Shown here one piece after another: positions 48,201-58,400 of a DNA stretch of 64,000 bases. The DNA is from Chimonanthus salicifolius (taxonomy: Eukaryota; Streptophyta; Magnoliopsida; Laurales; Calycanthaceae). Where the stretch lies: the NCBI GenBank assembly GCA_013350335.1, contig CM023538.1:62299080-62363079 (forward strand), in the 5' to 3' direction. The stretch's first letter is position 1. The number at the start of each line of letters is the position of its first letter. The position numbers and the translations under genes were made by a program. Below the pieces are notes generated by a model. The model saw nothing but the letters and a program-made list of their open reading frames with translations. It did not search any database and was not told the origin of the DNA.

Positions 48201-49453
48201 GTGTTCATGACCTTTTTCTGTTTTAGTTCTAAAAAGGACATGGAGTGACTAATTGTATGATTTATGATAGAGTTAATTGGAAAAGTACTCACAAGTCAAC
48301 CCCAGATTAGATGGGAGTACTGGATGATGATGGTGATGTGGAACGGGGGGAATGGGGTTGAGGAGGAAGGGGGAGACGTGTACACTTCAAAGAGAAGGGA
48401 AAAGCCCCCCAAAAAATGAAAAAAGAAAAAAATAACTTAGAATTCTTGGGAAAAAATACACTAGTGGTTACTTGCCATTTTTTTAGTTACATATCATTCA
48501 CAATTAGTTTTCTAGTATTGAAATTATAACATTTTAAAGTTTTAAAATTTCTGAAAATAGAGATGTGTATATGCTTCATTTGATGTGTTTTATTTAGAAA
48601 AACACATGAAGTTGTGGTTGATTTGGATTGAAGATAAGTAGAATAACTATTCTTTTGTGTGTCAGGTAGTGAGTTTATTTATTTATTTATTTTTGAATTG
48701 TAGTTTGTTGAGTAGTGAATTTTGTGCAATAGGGTATAAAAAACTTATCTAATGTCTTAACTTGCATGTGCTACATCTGCCATAAAAATTTCTTGCGGCT
48801 ATAAACCTAACCCCCTTCCAACCTTCTATCCACATAATATATCATTTAGGAATAATACCTTTGATAGTTGGATCTTTCGAAGATAGTTGGATCTTTCGAA
48901 GACAGTTAAATTCTTTCAAAGATTGGGTTCACGGTCCCCATGCACCAAAGTGGGGAGAAAAGGACAGACACAGAAGGGTCATTTTTTTTTGCTGGCTGTT
49001 TGTAGCAATTTTCCTTTTCACTGCTACTGACTTTAATACTGAAGCTGACCAATGCTAGTTCCAATAGTTTTCAAAAAATTAGTTACTGAGGGCAGATGAC
49101 TTTGCTTTGCAGGTATAATCGTGGGTGGGTCTACCACAAAGAGCATCGTTTGTGGTACATAAGGGTTGCAAACGTGGAGCCTCTTGTTACGACAAACACA
49201 TATGAGAGGGGATCCTACCACTGTTTTGATCCCAACGCATGGGAGATTGTTCGCAAGGTTTGGCATAGACTTCCATGCCTCATCTTTTCCTGACAATTTA
49301 GTGTTTAGGAGGTGCAGAGTGTTATTCTGCCCCACTCTGTTCTTTCTGATAATTATGGCAAATGTTTAACAGGTCTTATACTGTTGATTGCAGGATAACT
49401 TTGTTCTTCACTACGATTTGTTAGAGAAGAGACCAACACTACCCCAGCATTAG
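30898..49453 (+). CDS. NOT2/VIP2: CCR4-NOT transcription complex subunit 2 (NOT2/VIP2)
   Basis: Spliced gene; my model has 13 coding exons: 30898-30915, 36581-36686, 36788-36966, 39109-39493, 40723-40929, 41034-41138, 46036-46124, 46646-46825, 46918-47331, 47417-47469, 47575-47616, 49113-49257, 49394-49453. All have GT-AG borders and compatible phases, giving about 660 residues. The product starts MSGLLSTNLSGSSSNLPD and contains GTIQGIHNIHGSFNVP, a Gly/Ser/Asn-rich low-complexity middle, DFPQLTGRP, EFSIQNEDFPALPG and MHQKEQLHDNAISMM, all as in plant NOT2/VIP2. The C-terminal NOT box (PF04153) spans about 488-660, from RFGLLGLLSVIRMSDPDLTS through YERGSYHCFDPNAWEIVRK to EKRPTLPQH. NOT2 pairs with NOT3/5 on the NOT1 scaffold of the deadenylase complex. 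In plants it is also reported in transcription, miRNA biogenesis and, as VIP2, as an Agrobacterium VirE2-interactor partner. Introns are unusually long (5.7 kb and 4.9 kb) and filled with transposon debris. No lesion is seen in the coding exons. Confidence 0.93.
31693..31850. repeat. 78-bp tandem repeat, two copies
   Basis: Units start CCTCTTGA(C/T)GGGATTCTCA at 31693 and 31771. Each holds two small hairpins (CTTGACGG..CGTCAAG-like and GGAGGCC..GGCCTCC-like). The repeat is part of the solo LTR. Confidence 0.8.
32143..34126. repeat. Array of about ten hairpins of two classes
   Basis: Class 1 has stems GGTTCGGCCA/TGGCCGAACC with 3-8 nt loops, at about 32143, 32247, 32423, 32530, 32719 and 32950, usually flanked by GTGGG/CTCAC. 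Class 2 has stems of GGAGTTTCAT/ATGAAACTCC type, at about 33519, 33620, 33768 and 34094. Loops and outer flanks vary while stems are kept or change on both sides. All lie inside the solo LTR in NOT2 intron 1. Confidence 0.85.
37322..37342. repeat. Poly-G run
   Basis: 21 consecutive G in NOT2 intron 3, in a purine-rich context. Confidence 0.95.
39890..40440. mobile_element. LINE-like 3' ends, head to tail
   Basis: Bases up to about 40019 end in TTTTAATATAATCACCATTA plus A run, an L1-like plus-strand 3' end. From about 40014 a minus-strand-like copy of a similar end (TGATAATATTATTAAAGAAA) continues toward 40440. No conserved protein is recognisable. It lies in NOT2 intron 4. Confidence 0.35.
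41352..41590 (+). other. Plastid DNA insert (NUPT): 3' half of trnF-GAA and the trnF-ndhJ spacer
   Basis: GAAAATCCTCGTGTCACCAG followed by TTCAAATCTGGTTCCTGACA is the 3' half of plastid tRNA-Phe(GAA), from the anticodon through the T arm. The expected base near the end differs (GGCA to GACA). The following text (TGTATCGAATCGAT, ATATGGATATCGGGATCCGT, TTAGACCAGGATACAT) matches my recollection of the plastid trnF-ndhJ spacer. The 5' half of the tRNA is absent, so it cannot make a tRNA. The right-hand limit is uncertain. It lies in NOT2 intron 6. Confidence 0.8.
42258..42487 (-). mobile_element. tRNA-derived SINE with (TA)n tail, minus strand
   Basis: Read on the minus strand it has an A-box-like GGCCTAGTGGTTGAGACAC, then a B-box-like GGTTCAATCCC about 45 nt on, a body, and a 3' end abutting a (TA)n tract. 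Flanking duplications CACATCCATATAT lie at 42245-42257 and 42488-42500. It is in NOT2 intron 6 and is not a tRNA gene. Confidence 0.8.
42738..43155 (-). mobile_element. LINE 3' fragment with RNase H remnant, minus strand
   Basis: The minus strand encodes about 86 residues of a plant LINE RNase H (RVT_3-like) domain: LGVTRSTVEGDSKVVVGWA followed by AN-TADDMARQG. An in-frame stop lies just upstream. The 3' poly-A tail shows as the T run at 42738-42748. It lies in NOT2 intron 6. Confidence 0.75.
43877..44058 (-). mobile_element. tRNA-derived SINE, minus strand
   Basis: On the minus strand GTGTAGCTTAGTTGGC (A box) is followed by ATAGACTATAGGTCTTAGAG at the B-box position and a poly-A tail (the T run from 43877). 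It is the same family as 45000-45136. No clear target duplication was seen. Confidence 0.65.
45000..45136 (+). mobile_element. tRNA-derived SINE with perfect TSD
   Basis: A-box-like GTGTAGCTATGTTGGCTTA, B-box GGGTTCGACTC about 40 nt later, and an A-rich tail. It is flanked by a perfect 18-bp duplication AACTTACAGCTTGCTGTA (44982-44999 and 45137-45154). It lies in NOT2 intron 6. Confidence 0.85.
48240..48340 (+). mobile_element. RTE-type LINE 3' end fragment
   Basis: TTGTATGATTTATGATAGAG, then TTGGAAAAG and CCCCAGATTAGATGG, and a GATGATGATGG tail; the same end as at 26150. It lies in NOT2 intron 11. Confidence 0.45.
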
Positions 49454-49720
49454 CTGTGCTTGTTAGTTGCCACTAATCTTGATAAAATATGGGTTTTAGA
49501 TTTCATTCTCATTCAGGTGTCAAATGTCTATCATTTCTTGCAATATTGGGCTTCTGCTCTGCAATGGTGATTTTTTTTTCCCGCCTGCCGATGAGTAGCA
49601 GTGGATTCTCCAGAAGATGAGAGTTGTAAAGACCCTTCCCCCTCTGTTCTTTTACTGTATGTACATAATACCTGATTTTCTCCACATCTTAATGACATCT
49701 TTAAATTTTTTATCTTTTAG
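49454..49720 (+). other. NOT2/VIP2 3' untranslated region (approximate)
   Basis: Follows the stop at 49451-49453. Sequence such as TGTATGTACATAATACC near 49656 could serve as far-upstream and near-upstream polyadenylation elements. The true end is not determined. Confidence 0.4.
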
Positions 49721-51045
49721 ATCCATGGTGAGTTTTCACTCCAAGGTTGGGGCTTGTTGATCATTTTACTTAATTTGGAGTGAGCTGGTTTTATAACTAT
49801 AGGTCATTGGAAGAGGGGTTTTTTTAAAAAAAAATTAATTAATTTAAATTATTTGTTTATAAATCTTTTTAATTTACATCCTACATGAAGTTCTCTCATA
49901 ATTTTTATTAGATGGTCTATCGAAAGATTTTAACATGGACATGGAATCCTATAAAAGTCACTCGTATAATATTAGCTATCATATTTTTCAGGCTCTCAAG
50001 TTTTAATTAATTTAAATTGTTTTTAAATATCTAATATTCTAAAATACTTTTTCTTTTATTAGTTACACGATAGCCAATATTTACACTTTAGATAAAAATC
50101 TGTTATAGAATATTATCTTATAGATATCTGCATACATATAGCTATAATTTAACTCTACATATGAATTAGGGCAGTGATTTTTGCATCACGAGTTTTTCTC
50201 ATGGTGCATGTAACTTTAAAAAAAAAAATTAATTTTGCCCTTATTTTCTTTCTTCCCTCTCCTGTTTTCTAAATGGGCAAAATTGAAAATTTCTTTTATT
50301 ACTACCCATAGATTAAAAAAACTTATTTTTTTGATATCATGTTTTGTATGATTTGTATTTTTTATATGTATAAATTGTTGTGTTTAATTTGACTATGATA
50401 TACAATCAAAATGAATGATATTGTTTACCCCCTTAGGTCCAAAGTTTGGCTTACTAAAATATTCATATTAACTGGATTTTCACACCTACCATAAAATTTG
50501 GCAGATTTCATCAAGCAAAGGTTGTGAAATCAATTCGTGTCGAGCTATATACTTTTGTTATTTGTATCAAAATCCATTTCCCTTGAAGATATTTTTTAAA
50601 AATTTAATGAAAAAAGTGAAAGAAACACTATGGAAAATGAATTCCATTGAATAAAAGAAAAAGGTCTCGTCCTCTTTGTTTACCGACAAATCTTTATTTT
50701 ACGAAAGAAGAGTATAGAATATTAGGGCATTTGAGAGACTCTAGACTTCATTATATAGAGAAAAGAGATTAAAATTAAGGAAAGCAAATCAATTAAATGG
50801 AGAAATACAATATTATGGACTATCTAACTATGTCTAAATATAAATCTGATTAGATTCTAAAACAATTTCGCAAGCTGAAGCGTATATGAAAATGAACGCA
50901 AAGTTTGTAAGTTGTCGAAATGGGAGATGAATATTGAAAACTGGCGCACTGATTGGCTAGAGAAGAAATGAACTCGTAACACTTAACGGGCTATAAACAT
51001 TGATCGAATTGACAGGACACTGACTTACTGTGAAAATTATTGTTT

Positions 51046-51742
51046 CAGACAGGTGTCCATTACATGCCATTCAGTGTTTCAGCTGTGTTTACGTTCCATG
51101 TTTCATTTGGGCCTCCATTCTATTTTTCAGCTGGGCTTCTTTCAAATGCGTTATATGGGCTTTCACTCTCTGTTTAAGATTTGCTAAAATTCTTTATGTC
51201 GCTGGTTCTGTACTGAATCAGTTACAAATTTCGACTTCGGACAAAGATTTCAATTTAAATAGGGGCCTAAAAATAAATATAAAAAATATCAGTAATTTTT
51301 CTTTTAGAAAAACTGTATCACTTTTCTATCATAATTTCAGTTATATTTTGAAAACTTTAGTTGTTTTATTTATTTATTAATTTCCTTGAAACTTCTGGAG
51401 TTAAGTTAATTCTCTTAAAACCCCCAGTTCGAATGACATCTCGCACCCAGTCATGTTCTTTTTGTTCTCAACTTGAAGTCCTTATTCTGGGAAAGAAGTG
51501 ATAAATGCCTTATTTTCCAGCTCTAAAATTGGCAAACAGCCCCACCAAATTTTATGGTTCAGATAGGTGTTCATTACATGCCATTCAGTGTTTCAGCTGT
51601 GTTTACGTTTCATGTTTCATTTGGGCCTCCATTCTATTTTTCAGTTGGGCGTCCTTTCAAATGCGTTAATATGGGCTTCCACTCTCCGTTTCAGATTGCT
51701 AAAATTCTTTTATGTTATTGGTTCTGTACTAAATCAGTTACA
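51046..51742. repeat. Direct repeat, about 180 bp, 514 bp apart
   Basis: 51046-51227 and 51560-51742 are near-identical (both contain CATTACATGCCATTCAGTGT and TTTCATTTGGGCCTCCATTC). The spacer between them is unrelated. They are not bounded by TG...CA, so they are not obviously LTRs. Confidence 0.8.
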
Positions 51743-52037
51743 AGTGGGAGATCTGAGTTTATGTAAGTAGATTTCTGTTCGAGGCTTTCTTTTTTTACTT
51801 TGGTTGAATTGAATAAAAGTTTGAATTATTTTTATTAACTTAGTTTAATTGAATTGTTAAATTTCATTGCACTTAATTTGGAACTGCATTTTGTTTTATT
51901 TAATTTAATTGGACAGAGACTAGTTCTCTTGAACCACTTTTTGTTCTTTAAGGTTGTGTGAAGTATATATTTTGAATTGAACTCACATTCGGTTGACAAT
52001 GAATTGATTTCCTTGTATATACAGACCAAAATCGGTT

Positions 52038-52204
52038 TAGAGTGTAGTTCAACTAGTTGCCACCCGCTTCAAGAAGTGGGAGGTTGTGGGTTCTAGCTCT
52101 CATGGCATAACCTTGGTGTACCCTAGGGGTAGTGAGCTCACTCGTGGAGGCTTTACGCTGGGTATCCCGCAGTTTCCCACATGTAAAATTAAAAAAAAAA
52201 AAAA
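52038..52204 (+). mobile_element. tRNA-derived SINE with TSD
   Basis: A-box-like GTGTAGTTCAACTAGTTGCC, B-box-like GTGGGTTCTAGCTC, body and poly-A tail of 18 or more A. Flanking duplication AAAATCGGTT (52028-52037 and 52205-52214). Same family as the relic at 2941. Confidence 0.85.
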
Positions 52205-52587
52205 AAAATCGGTTACTCACACTACCTAAATTGCATAAATTTAGTGGCCCAATTTCTAACAGTATTTACATGACACCCTAGTTACTTGATATATTGGATA
52301 TGTCGGCATATATCCAATATGCTCGTAATATCAGGCGGTACATGTCATATCGGCTGGTATTTATTACTTGAGCGATGATGTAAAGTGTGTTAAACGATAT
52401 TTGATGTCACTCCTATTAATTTAAATTAAATTCCATTGTCAATTTATTTACCTTCAATAAAAAATCCTTTGAAATTGAGAACTTACCATGGGAATCACCT
52501 TCTCAGACCAACTTCATTTTTGTGAGTTTTGAGAATCGTTTATAACTTGTAATGTGTCTGGATTATAGACTAACTTATTATTTGCGT

Positions 52588-52653
52588 AGATGTAGCTCTG
52601 AAGCTTTTAACGTATTGTTCAGATGTAGCTCTGAAGCTTTTAACGTATTGTTC
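52588..52653. repeat. Perfect 33-bp tandem duplication
   Basis: The unit beginning AGATGTAGCTCTGAAGC and ending GTATTGTTC occurs twice without mismatch. Confidence 0.95.
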
Positions 52654-53089
52654 AGATATTTAACGATTGATATTAGAGTAGGTACCACGAATCTTGATAA
52701 CTACAATTTAAGGGGATAGAAAGACATATCTGATCTAGAGTGAGAGACGCTGTATAATAATTTTTAAAGAGGTCGACAAGAGAGTATTTGAGATTCGTCA
52801 ATGATCTAAGTATGTAAAGTACCAATTCAATCCTGCACTAAGTTACTCCTTTCTTAAGACAATGAAAGTGATTTTAAAATAAATAAATAAATAAACTAAT
52901 AAAGTTTATGCAATGGGTATGTTTCTCTTACATCCATCCAACTTTACTCATCTTTCACTTGTATGGCAGATGAGAAAAAAAAAAAGATTTCTGCATCACT
53001 TTCCATAGCCTCTACATTTAATAGGTTGCATATTTGGATAGTTTAATTTGTTCTTTAATTCTAAAATGGGGTCAATTGGCTCACGAGAA

Positions 53090-53570
53090 AAGCAATTTCT
53101 GATAACTCACCAAAATTTTATAATGACAGAATTGTTTTAATAGTCTGGTTAGGTGTTGAGAACTTAAGAAAGATCTTACTGAAATTAATATATAGACACC
53201 AAGTTATAAGCGCTATTTTTAAAATTAAATTAATTTTTTCGTAGTTTTCCACATGTAAATTCAAAACAGATATGCAACCAGCGTACTCTTGTATTAATCA
53301 TTGACGAATATACAGACGCCAAGTTCTAATAATATATGAATCTACATCAAATATTATATAGACACTAAGTTGAAAAGGCCATTTTTAAAACTATAAAATT
53401 TACAAAGAGCACCTAGCATGTGGTAGACCTTTTAAATCTTATTCCATACCAACCCCGGCATTAAATTAATTTTGCATTTAGAGTAATCCATAATTTATCT
53501 ATATTTAATGTCCTCATTCATAGTTTAATACCACTTGAAATTATAAAATGGCACTGGATTAATGTTTGAT
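53090..53570 (+). repeat. DUF247 upstream module, right copy
   Basis: 53095-53215 carries the ATAATGACA..GTTAGGTGTTGAGAAC..ATATAGACACCAAG block. 53330-53570 repeats bases 1-470 without the MITE. It stands upstream of the type A gene at 53995. Confidence 0.7.
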
Positions 53571-53875
53571 TGGATTGATCAGATTAAGAAAGGTATCCCC
53601 ACCATTACCATGGATAATCAACAACTTCGACTGGCAATTGGCATGTGTAATTAGGAATCTGGCATTTTTTTACCGATAAAATAATGAAAATCAATTTTTT
53701 TTTATAATATGGTACAAACGATCGTCGATATGGGTCCACTGCACATGGGAATGTACTTTCTAACTTATAAAAGAAATGAATATTAATGGAAAAATTAAAC
53801 GAATACAAGGTTTATTACTACTATTTTATTGACTTTGGGACCGGCTAGTCTTTTGTCATTTTCTTATATGGGTAA

Positions 53876-53885
53876 TATAAATAAG
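53876..53885 (+). promoter_or_regulatory. TATA-box candidate
   Basis: TATAAATAAG, about 110 bp upstream of the preferred start codon of the DUF247 gene at 53995. Confidence 0.45.
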
Positions 53886-53994
53886 TAGTAACACGTGCCT
53901 GTTGATTCATATTAATCCTTATCCCATTCTCTCTGTTTTTATTCTCTCATTCACTTCTGTTGTTTGCTTGCATTTGGAGAGTTGGTTCAGTGGT

Positions 53995-55353
53995 ATGGAG
54001 ACGGCAGAAAAGCCCGAGAATCAATTAGGAGACGCAGCAGAGGTGGCCATAAAAGGATCTGAGCAGGAGATGAGCAGAGACCAGCAGACTGAAGTAGCTC
54101 TTGGGGACGACGGAAATAAATCAAATGGCTCTCTCGACGCGCAAATTCCCCATAAGAAAGCGTTTTTAGATCCAAAGTGGGTGCAGTCATTCAAGCGAAG
54201 ACTATGTGAAGAACCTGAATTATTGGAAGAATCAGGGCATACCCCTTCTAAATTCTACATCATCAGAGTCCCCGACCGGCTCCGTCAACTGGACGAGAAG
54301 GCATTCACGCCTCAACTCATCTCAATAGGCCCATTTCACTTTGACAAAAGAAGCACTCACCTGAAAGACATGGAGAAGCACAAAAGGAGGTATCTTAAAG
54401 AGATCATCGTTCGAATGGGAGAGGACTGCTTGGAAAGGTTTACGACGGGAATCAAGCTGTTGGAAGGTGTGGCCCGTTCATATTACTCCGAGAAAATCGA
54501 CCTCGACAGCAATTCCTTTGTGGAGATGATGATGCTCGATGGTTGTTTCATCATTGAACTCTTTCTGAAAGCATACCAACGTAAAAATGATCCCGTCTTA
54601 AATCTGAAATCGCAGCGTGAAGTACTGGCTATAGACTTGCTCAAGTTAGAAAATCAGATTCCATTAGTCATTCTCCAACATCTATTTGATCTCATGGATC
54701 TGTGCAACCCCTCTTTCCAAGAAATGGCTCTTTCTTTCTTCAATTTCTTTCAGCCGAATTATCAAAAGCCTTGCCGGAGATTCTCTCATCTCCATCTTCT
54801 CCATTTGCTGCATGCTAGTCTCCGGCCCCATCCCATGGAAATGGTGTCCACCAAGGATGAGGTCAAACTGACTCACTCTGTATCTGAACTGGTACGTGGA
54901 GGAATTAAGATTAAGAAGGGCACCGCAGATACCTTCCTAAGAATAGGCTTTCAGAAAGAGAAGGCTGTGATTGAAATCCCCACCTTCAGTGTACATGAGA
55001 ATATTGTTCCTGTATTGCTTAACTTTGTTGCATTGGAACACACTTATTTCTACACTTATTTCACAGAATACAGTTTCTTCATGGATTGCCTCATTGGCTC
55101 TGCTGCAGATGTTAAATTTCTCTGTGAAAATGGAATAATTGTGAACGAGTTGGGCAGCAATGAAAAAGTAGCGGAACTCTTCAAAAACATTTGCAGAAGC
55201 CTAAACGTCGATAGCGAAGAGTTCTATCTTGTCAATGTTGTGAACGATATAGATCACTCTTATGGGAATGGGTGGCGAATTTTCAGAGCACGGTTGAAGC
55301 ACAATTGGTCGCTGATATCATGTTCTTGCTCATCCAAGTCGTTGATTGAGTAG
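53995..55353 (+). CDS. DUF247 (UPF0481) protein, type A
   Basis: Single-exon gene of 452 residues. The frame is open from 53902, but the ATG at 53995 is chosen because METAEKPENQLGD aligns with the start of the neighbour at 59133 and both share a 5' leader (CACTTCTGTTGTTTGCTTGC). Motifs: FLDPKWVQSFKRRLC about 57-71, FYIIRVPDRLR about 87-97, FTPQLISIGPFHF about 104-116, MEKHKRRYLKE about 126-136, SNSFVEMMMLDGCFIIELF about 173-191, DLLKLENQIPLVIL about 214-227. The C-terminal region has FMDCLIGSAADVKFLCENGI and ends SLISCSCSSKSLIE with no membrane helix. The closest relative in the window is 59133. A relic of another DUF247 C-terminus follows at 55470. Confidence 0.92.
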   Translation: METAEKPENQLGDAAEVAIKGSEQEMSRDQQTEVALGDDGNKSNGSLDAQIPHKKAFLDPKWVQSFKRRLCEEPELLEESGHTPSKFYIIRVPDRLRQLDEKAFTPQLISIGPFHFDKRSTHLKDMEKHKRRYLKEIIVRMGEDCLERFTTGIKLLEGVARSYYSEKIDLDSNSFVEMMMLDGCFIIELFLKAYQRKNDPVLNLKSQREVLAIDLLKLENQIPLVILQHLFDLMDLCNPSFQEMALSFFNFFQPNYQKPCRRFSHLHLLHLLHASLRPHPMEMVSTKDEVKLTHSVSELVRGGIKIKKGTADTFLRIGFQKEKAVIEIPTFSVHENIVPVLLNFVALEHTYFYTYFTEYSFFMDCLIGSAADVKFLCENGIIVNELGSNEKVAELFKNICRSLNVDSEEFYLVNVVNDIDHSYGNGWRIFRARLKHNWSLISCSCSSKSLIE

Positions 55354-55469
55354 AGAGAGTTGATGTACTTCAGAATAAAATCTCATTCTTTTGCCATTTT
55401 TTTTTTTAAAAATCTTTGTATTGTATATGAGTTTATGATCTTCCACGGTATAATTATCACCAATCGTAC

Positions 55470-55599
55470 AGAAGTTCTTTATCACTATCTAAGTAATGTT
55501 TTTAATGACATAAATTATTGTTATGAGAGGGGATGGCCAGACCATCATATCACTTGTTGTTGGAGCATTGTACTCACTTTCATCCAGATCTTCAACTAG
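55470..55599 (+). pseudogene. Relic of a DUF247 C-terminus
   Basis: The frame reads YHYLSNVFNDINYCYERGWP, then ITCCWSIVLTFIQIFN and a stop at 55597-55599. It matches the last 50 or so residues of type B proteins (YLVNVFxDIxxYY...ITSLVA..LLTFxQ), with about 20 residues missing between the two parts. It lies 117 bp beyond the stop of the intact type A gene and in the same orientation. Confidence 0.75.
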
Positions 55600-56180
55600 T
55601 TTTAAAATCTCATATGTCATCTGTTAGATCGTAAATCTGAAGTATTGTGTGTTAGAATAATCGAGAATGGAAGGGCAAAAGGTTCATTTTACTCAAATTT
55701 TTGAAAAAGGGTAGCTCCCATTTGTTTTTATATTAGAGAAACGGAGCTCCAATTTAACATTCATTGTCGAACTTATCAAATTATCAAAATTGAGTTTATC
55801 AAATTATTTTTTATTTTTTATTTTAATAATATATATATATATATATATATATCAAATAAATATCAATTTATAATAAACTTAAATATAACAATGACAATTA
55901 GTATAAACTATTTTAAAAGTTTTAAAATTTGTTTCATTTGTGTAGTAAGTGAAATTTGACATATTTTAATAAAACCCTTCTCATGGATTGGCTACATTGT
56001 TAAGAATACCGTTTTCAAGATATTAACGGTGATTAATAATATTGGGATATTTTCAAATTATCAAGTTTTTATCAGGAAAATAACATAGAAAATATAATAA
56101 CTAAAAAGTAATAAAATATAATTAATGAAAGTATTAATAAAATAAAAATCTTAATAAGTAATTTGCTAGAAATTTATCGC
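55600..56180. other. Intergenic, AT-rich
   Basis: Contains an (AT)n microsatellite at about 55828-55852. No gene or clear mobile element is seen. Confidence 0.5.
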
Positions 56181-56189
56181 AATTTTATC

Positions 56190-57530
56190 AGAACTTTATT
56201 GAGAACTTTCTATCTGTAATGACCCGATCCTACTCCATCAGAATATTATCCGCTTTGAATCTCACAGATCTGCACGACTTTGTTTTGGACCCTGGCCCAC
56301 TAAACCAGACCCAAAAGGCCTTGAGATAGGATGAGAGTTTGCCTCCACCATCCACCCACCTGTTGATAAATACATGTTATTAATATGATAATGATATTTT
56401 ACTGATAAAAATATGATAAATTTAAAAATAGGGCAAAATTGATGACATTCCTAACTAGATGTTTGGGAAAATGTAAGACTCACGTAATTTTTCTACCATG
56501 TCAAATTTGAACAATTCGTATTTTTTTTTCATATTTTATTAAAAATAGAGGGTCCACTTTAAATTTAAGCAATTGCAGAACTTCGATGAGAAGACATACA
56601 TGAGTCTAGAGTTTTCTTATGCAGAGTCTATTTAGAACTTCTTTTTTCTAATAGAACTTTAAAAGAGAATGATAATTAGAAGAGAGACGTTGCTAAAGGC
56701 AGAATTGGAATTTGAATGGAAGAGTAGTGAGAACAGTATGTTGGAGAGAGTGTAAGACATACTCAGTATTTCTATAATTCTGTTGTATTAATTTCTTTAC
56801 AATCAATTGATATTTCTAATCTATAATAGGACCCATTACGTATGTCCCATATACGTTCATTCTCCTATTTTTTTAATTAAATTAAAAAAAAAACTTGAAA
56901 AATCACATAGACACCTTACAGACTATATCGATGACACGAAGACATCTCCATTCAATTCTATAAACACTCCATATTATTTTATTAAATTATTTTATAAAAA
57001 CAATTAAAATTAAGATTATCTTCGAGCAAAAATACAAAAATATTGATGAAAGTAATTAAAAACGGTCAAATTTTCAGAGAAAAAAAGTTTAAAAATGACA
57101 AATACCGTTCACACTTGAAATTTTTTATTCAAAAAGCACCTTATATGAATAATATATCATTCGATTTTTGTACCATTAAAGCAAACACCAATTTAATAAA
57201 GACTGAAGCTGTTTTGACGTTAATTATAAATTTTCATTAGAAAATTACTCGTTGCCATCACCATTATTATTTAAATCCAATAGAATACAAACTTCCATGT
57301 CACTGAACAATTTACCCATATTAATATATGTATAACAAATTCATCTGTCTCACGTGAGCTTCAACAAGTGTATTTAATAGGCATTTACATGTGTTATAGA
57401 TATATTTCTTTAGCATTTTACGATTCAAAATTTTGTTGCAGAATTTTTTTACTAATGTTACTGATCTAAGTATGCACCCCACATGCTAAGATTTTTTCAA
57501 TCGATGCTGTTAAGAATCTCCTACTGTTCT
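56190..57530. repeat. Segmental duplication block, right copy
   Basis: Near-identical to about 466-2040 (for example TCTGCACGACTTTGTTTTGG, AGAACTTCGATGA-AAGACAT and CATACATGAGTCTAGAG). It follows the DUF247 gene at 53995 here, whereas the left copy has no gene. The open frames at 56807-57007 and 57043-57240 are chance frames inside it. Confidence 0.8.
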
Positions 57531-57689
57531 AACGCTTTTACCTACAGTGATTTGACCATGTCGGTCGCAATGCATCTTGTATAAATAACATGCAACATAT
57601 CCGCCAATACACAATATTTCAATTCACTTTTTTATCATTACAACATGGTGACACAAACAACTAGTAAAAAAAGACCGAAGCCATTTCGA

Positions 57690-58400
57690 GGTAAATTATA
57701 AGTTTTCAGTAGAATATTATTCATCGCCTATCACCATTATTATTTGACTCTCGTAGAATACAAACTTCCATGTTACTAATGTTACTGATCTAAATTTTGT
57801 TGCACCATTCTTTACTAATGTTACTGATCTAAATCTGTACCCCACATGCTAAGAATCACTCCATCTAAATGCCTTTTAAATGCAATAATTTAGTCGTATA
57901 GATTGTAATGCACGTTATATGAACAATATAAAACATGGTAATCGATATATATTGCCCAATATACAATGTATCGGTTAATTTTTTAAACATTCCAATATAA
58001 TAAGGCAAATGCCAAATAAATAAAGACTGAAGGTATTTCGAGGTCATTTATAATTTTTCAATAGAGTTTTACTTGTTGCCCGTAGCAAATGCCAAATAAA
58101 TAAAGACTGAAGCTATTTCGAGGTAATTTATAATTTTTCAATAGAGTTTTACTCGTTGCCAGCACCATTATTGTTTGACTCTAGTAGAATACATAAAAAA
58201 TTCATCTCTCTTGTATAGTTTACATGATTGAGCTTTAATAGGTGTATTTAAAAGGCATTTACATGTGGAATAGATATTTTTTTAGCACGTTACTCTATAT
58301 AAGATTCAAAATTTAGCTGTAGCATTTTTTTACTAATGTTACTGATCTAAATCTGTTCCCCACATGCTAAGAATCACTTGTGGCCAACTCCATCTAAATG
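57690..58400. repeat. Further copies of the CACCATTATTATTTGA module, with 80-bp tandem
   Basis: The module of 1745-2030 and 14930-15150 is repeated here at least three times. Bases 58005-58084 and 58085-58163 are a tandem pair with an 80-bp period (CAAATGCCAAATAAATAAAG in both). Bases 58240-58380 match 2345-2540. Confidence 0.7.

Larger units (their letters stand above)
49721..53090. other. Intergenic, no gene seen
   Basis: AT-rich spacer between NOT2 and the right DUF247 cluster. It holds the repeats listed separately. TATCGGC-type words appear at 52305-52370. Open frames (51030-51380, 51554-51770) are copies of one noncoding repeat and show no protein family. Confidence 0.5.

Noticed and set aside
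51046..51742. LTR pair of a small retrotransposon
   Set aside because: The repeats lack TG...CA ends, a primer-binding site and a flanking 5-bp duplication.
53902..53994. N-terminal extension (MIHINPYPILSVFILSF...) as a signal peptide on the DUF247 gene
   Set aside because: The hydrophobic look comes from a pyrimidine-rich leader. The paralog at 59133 has the same leader out of frame and starts at METAEKP.
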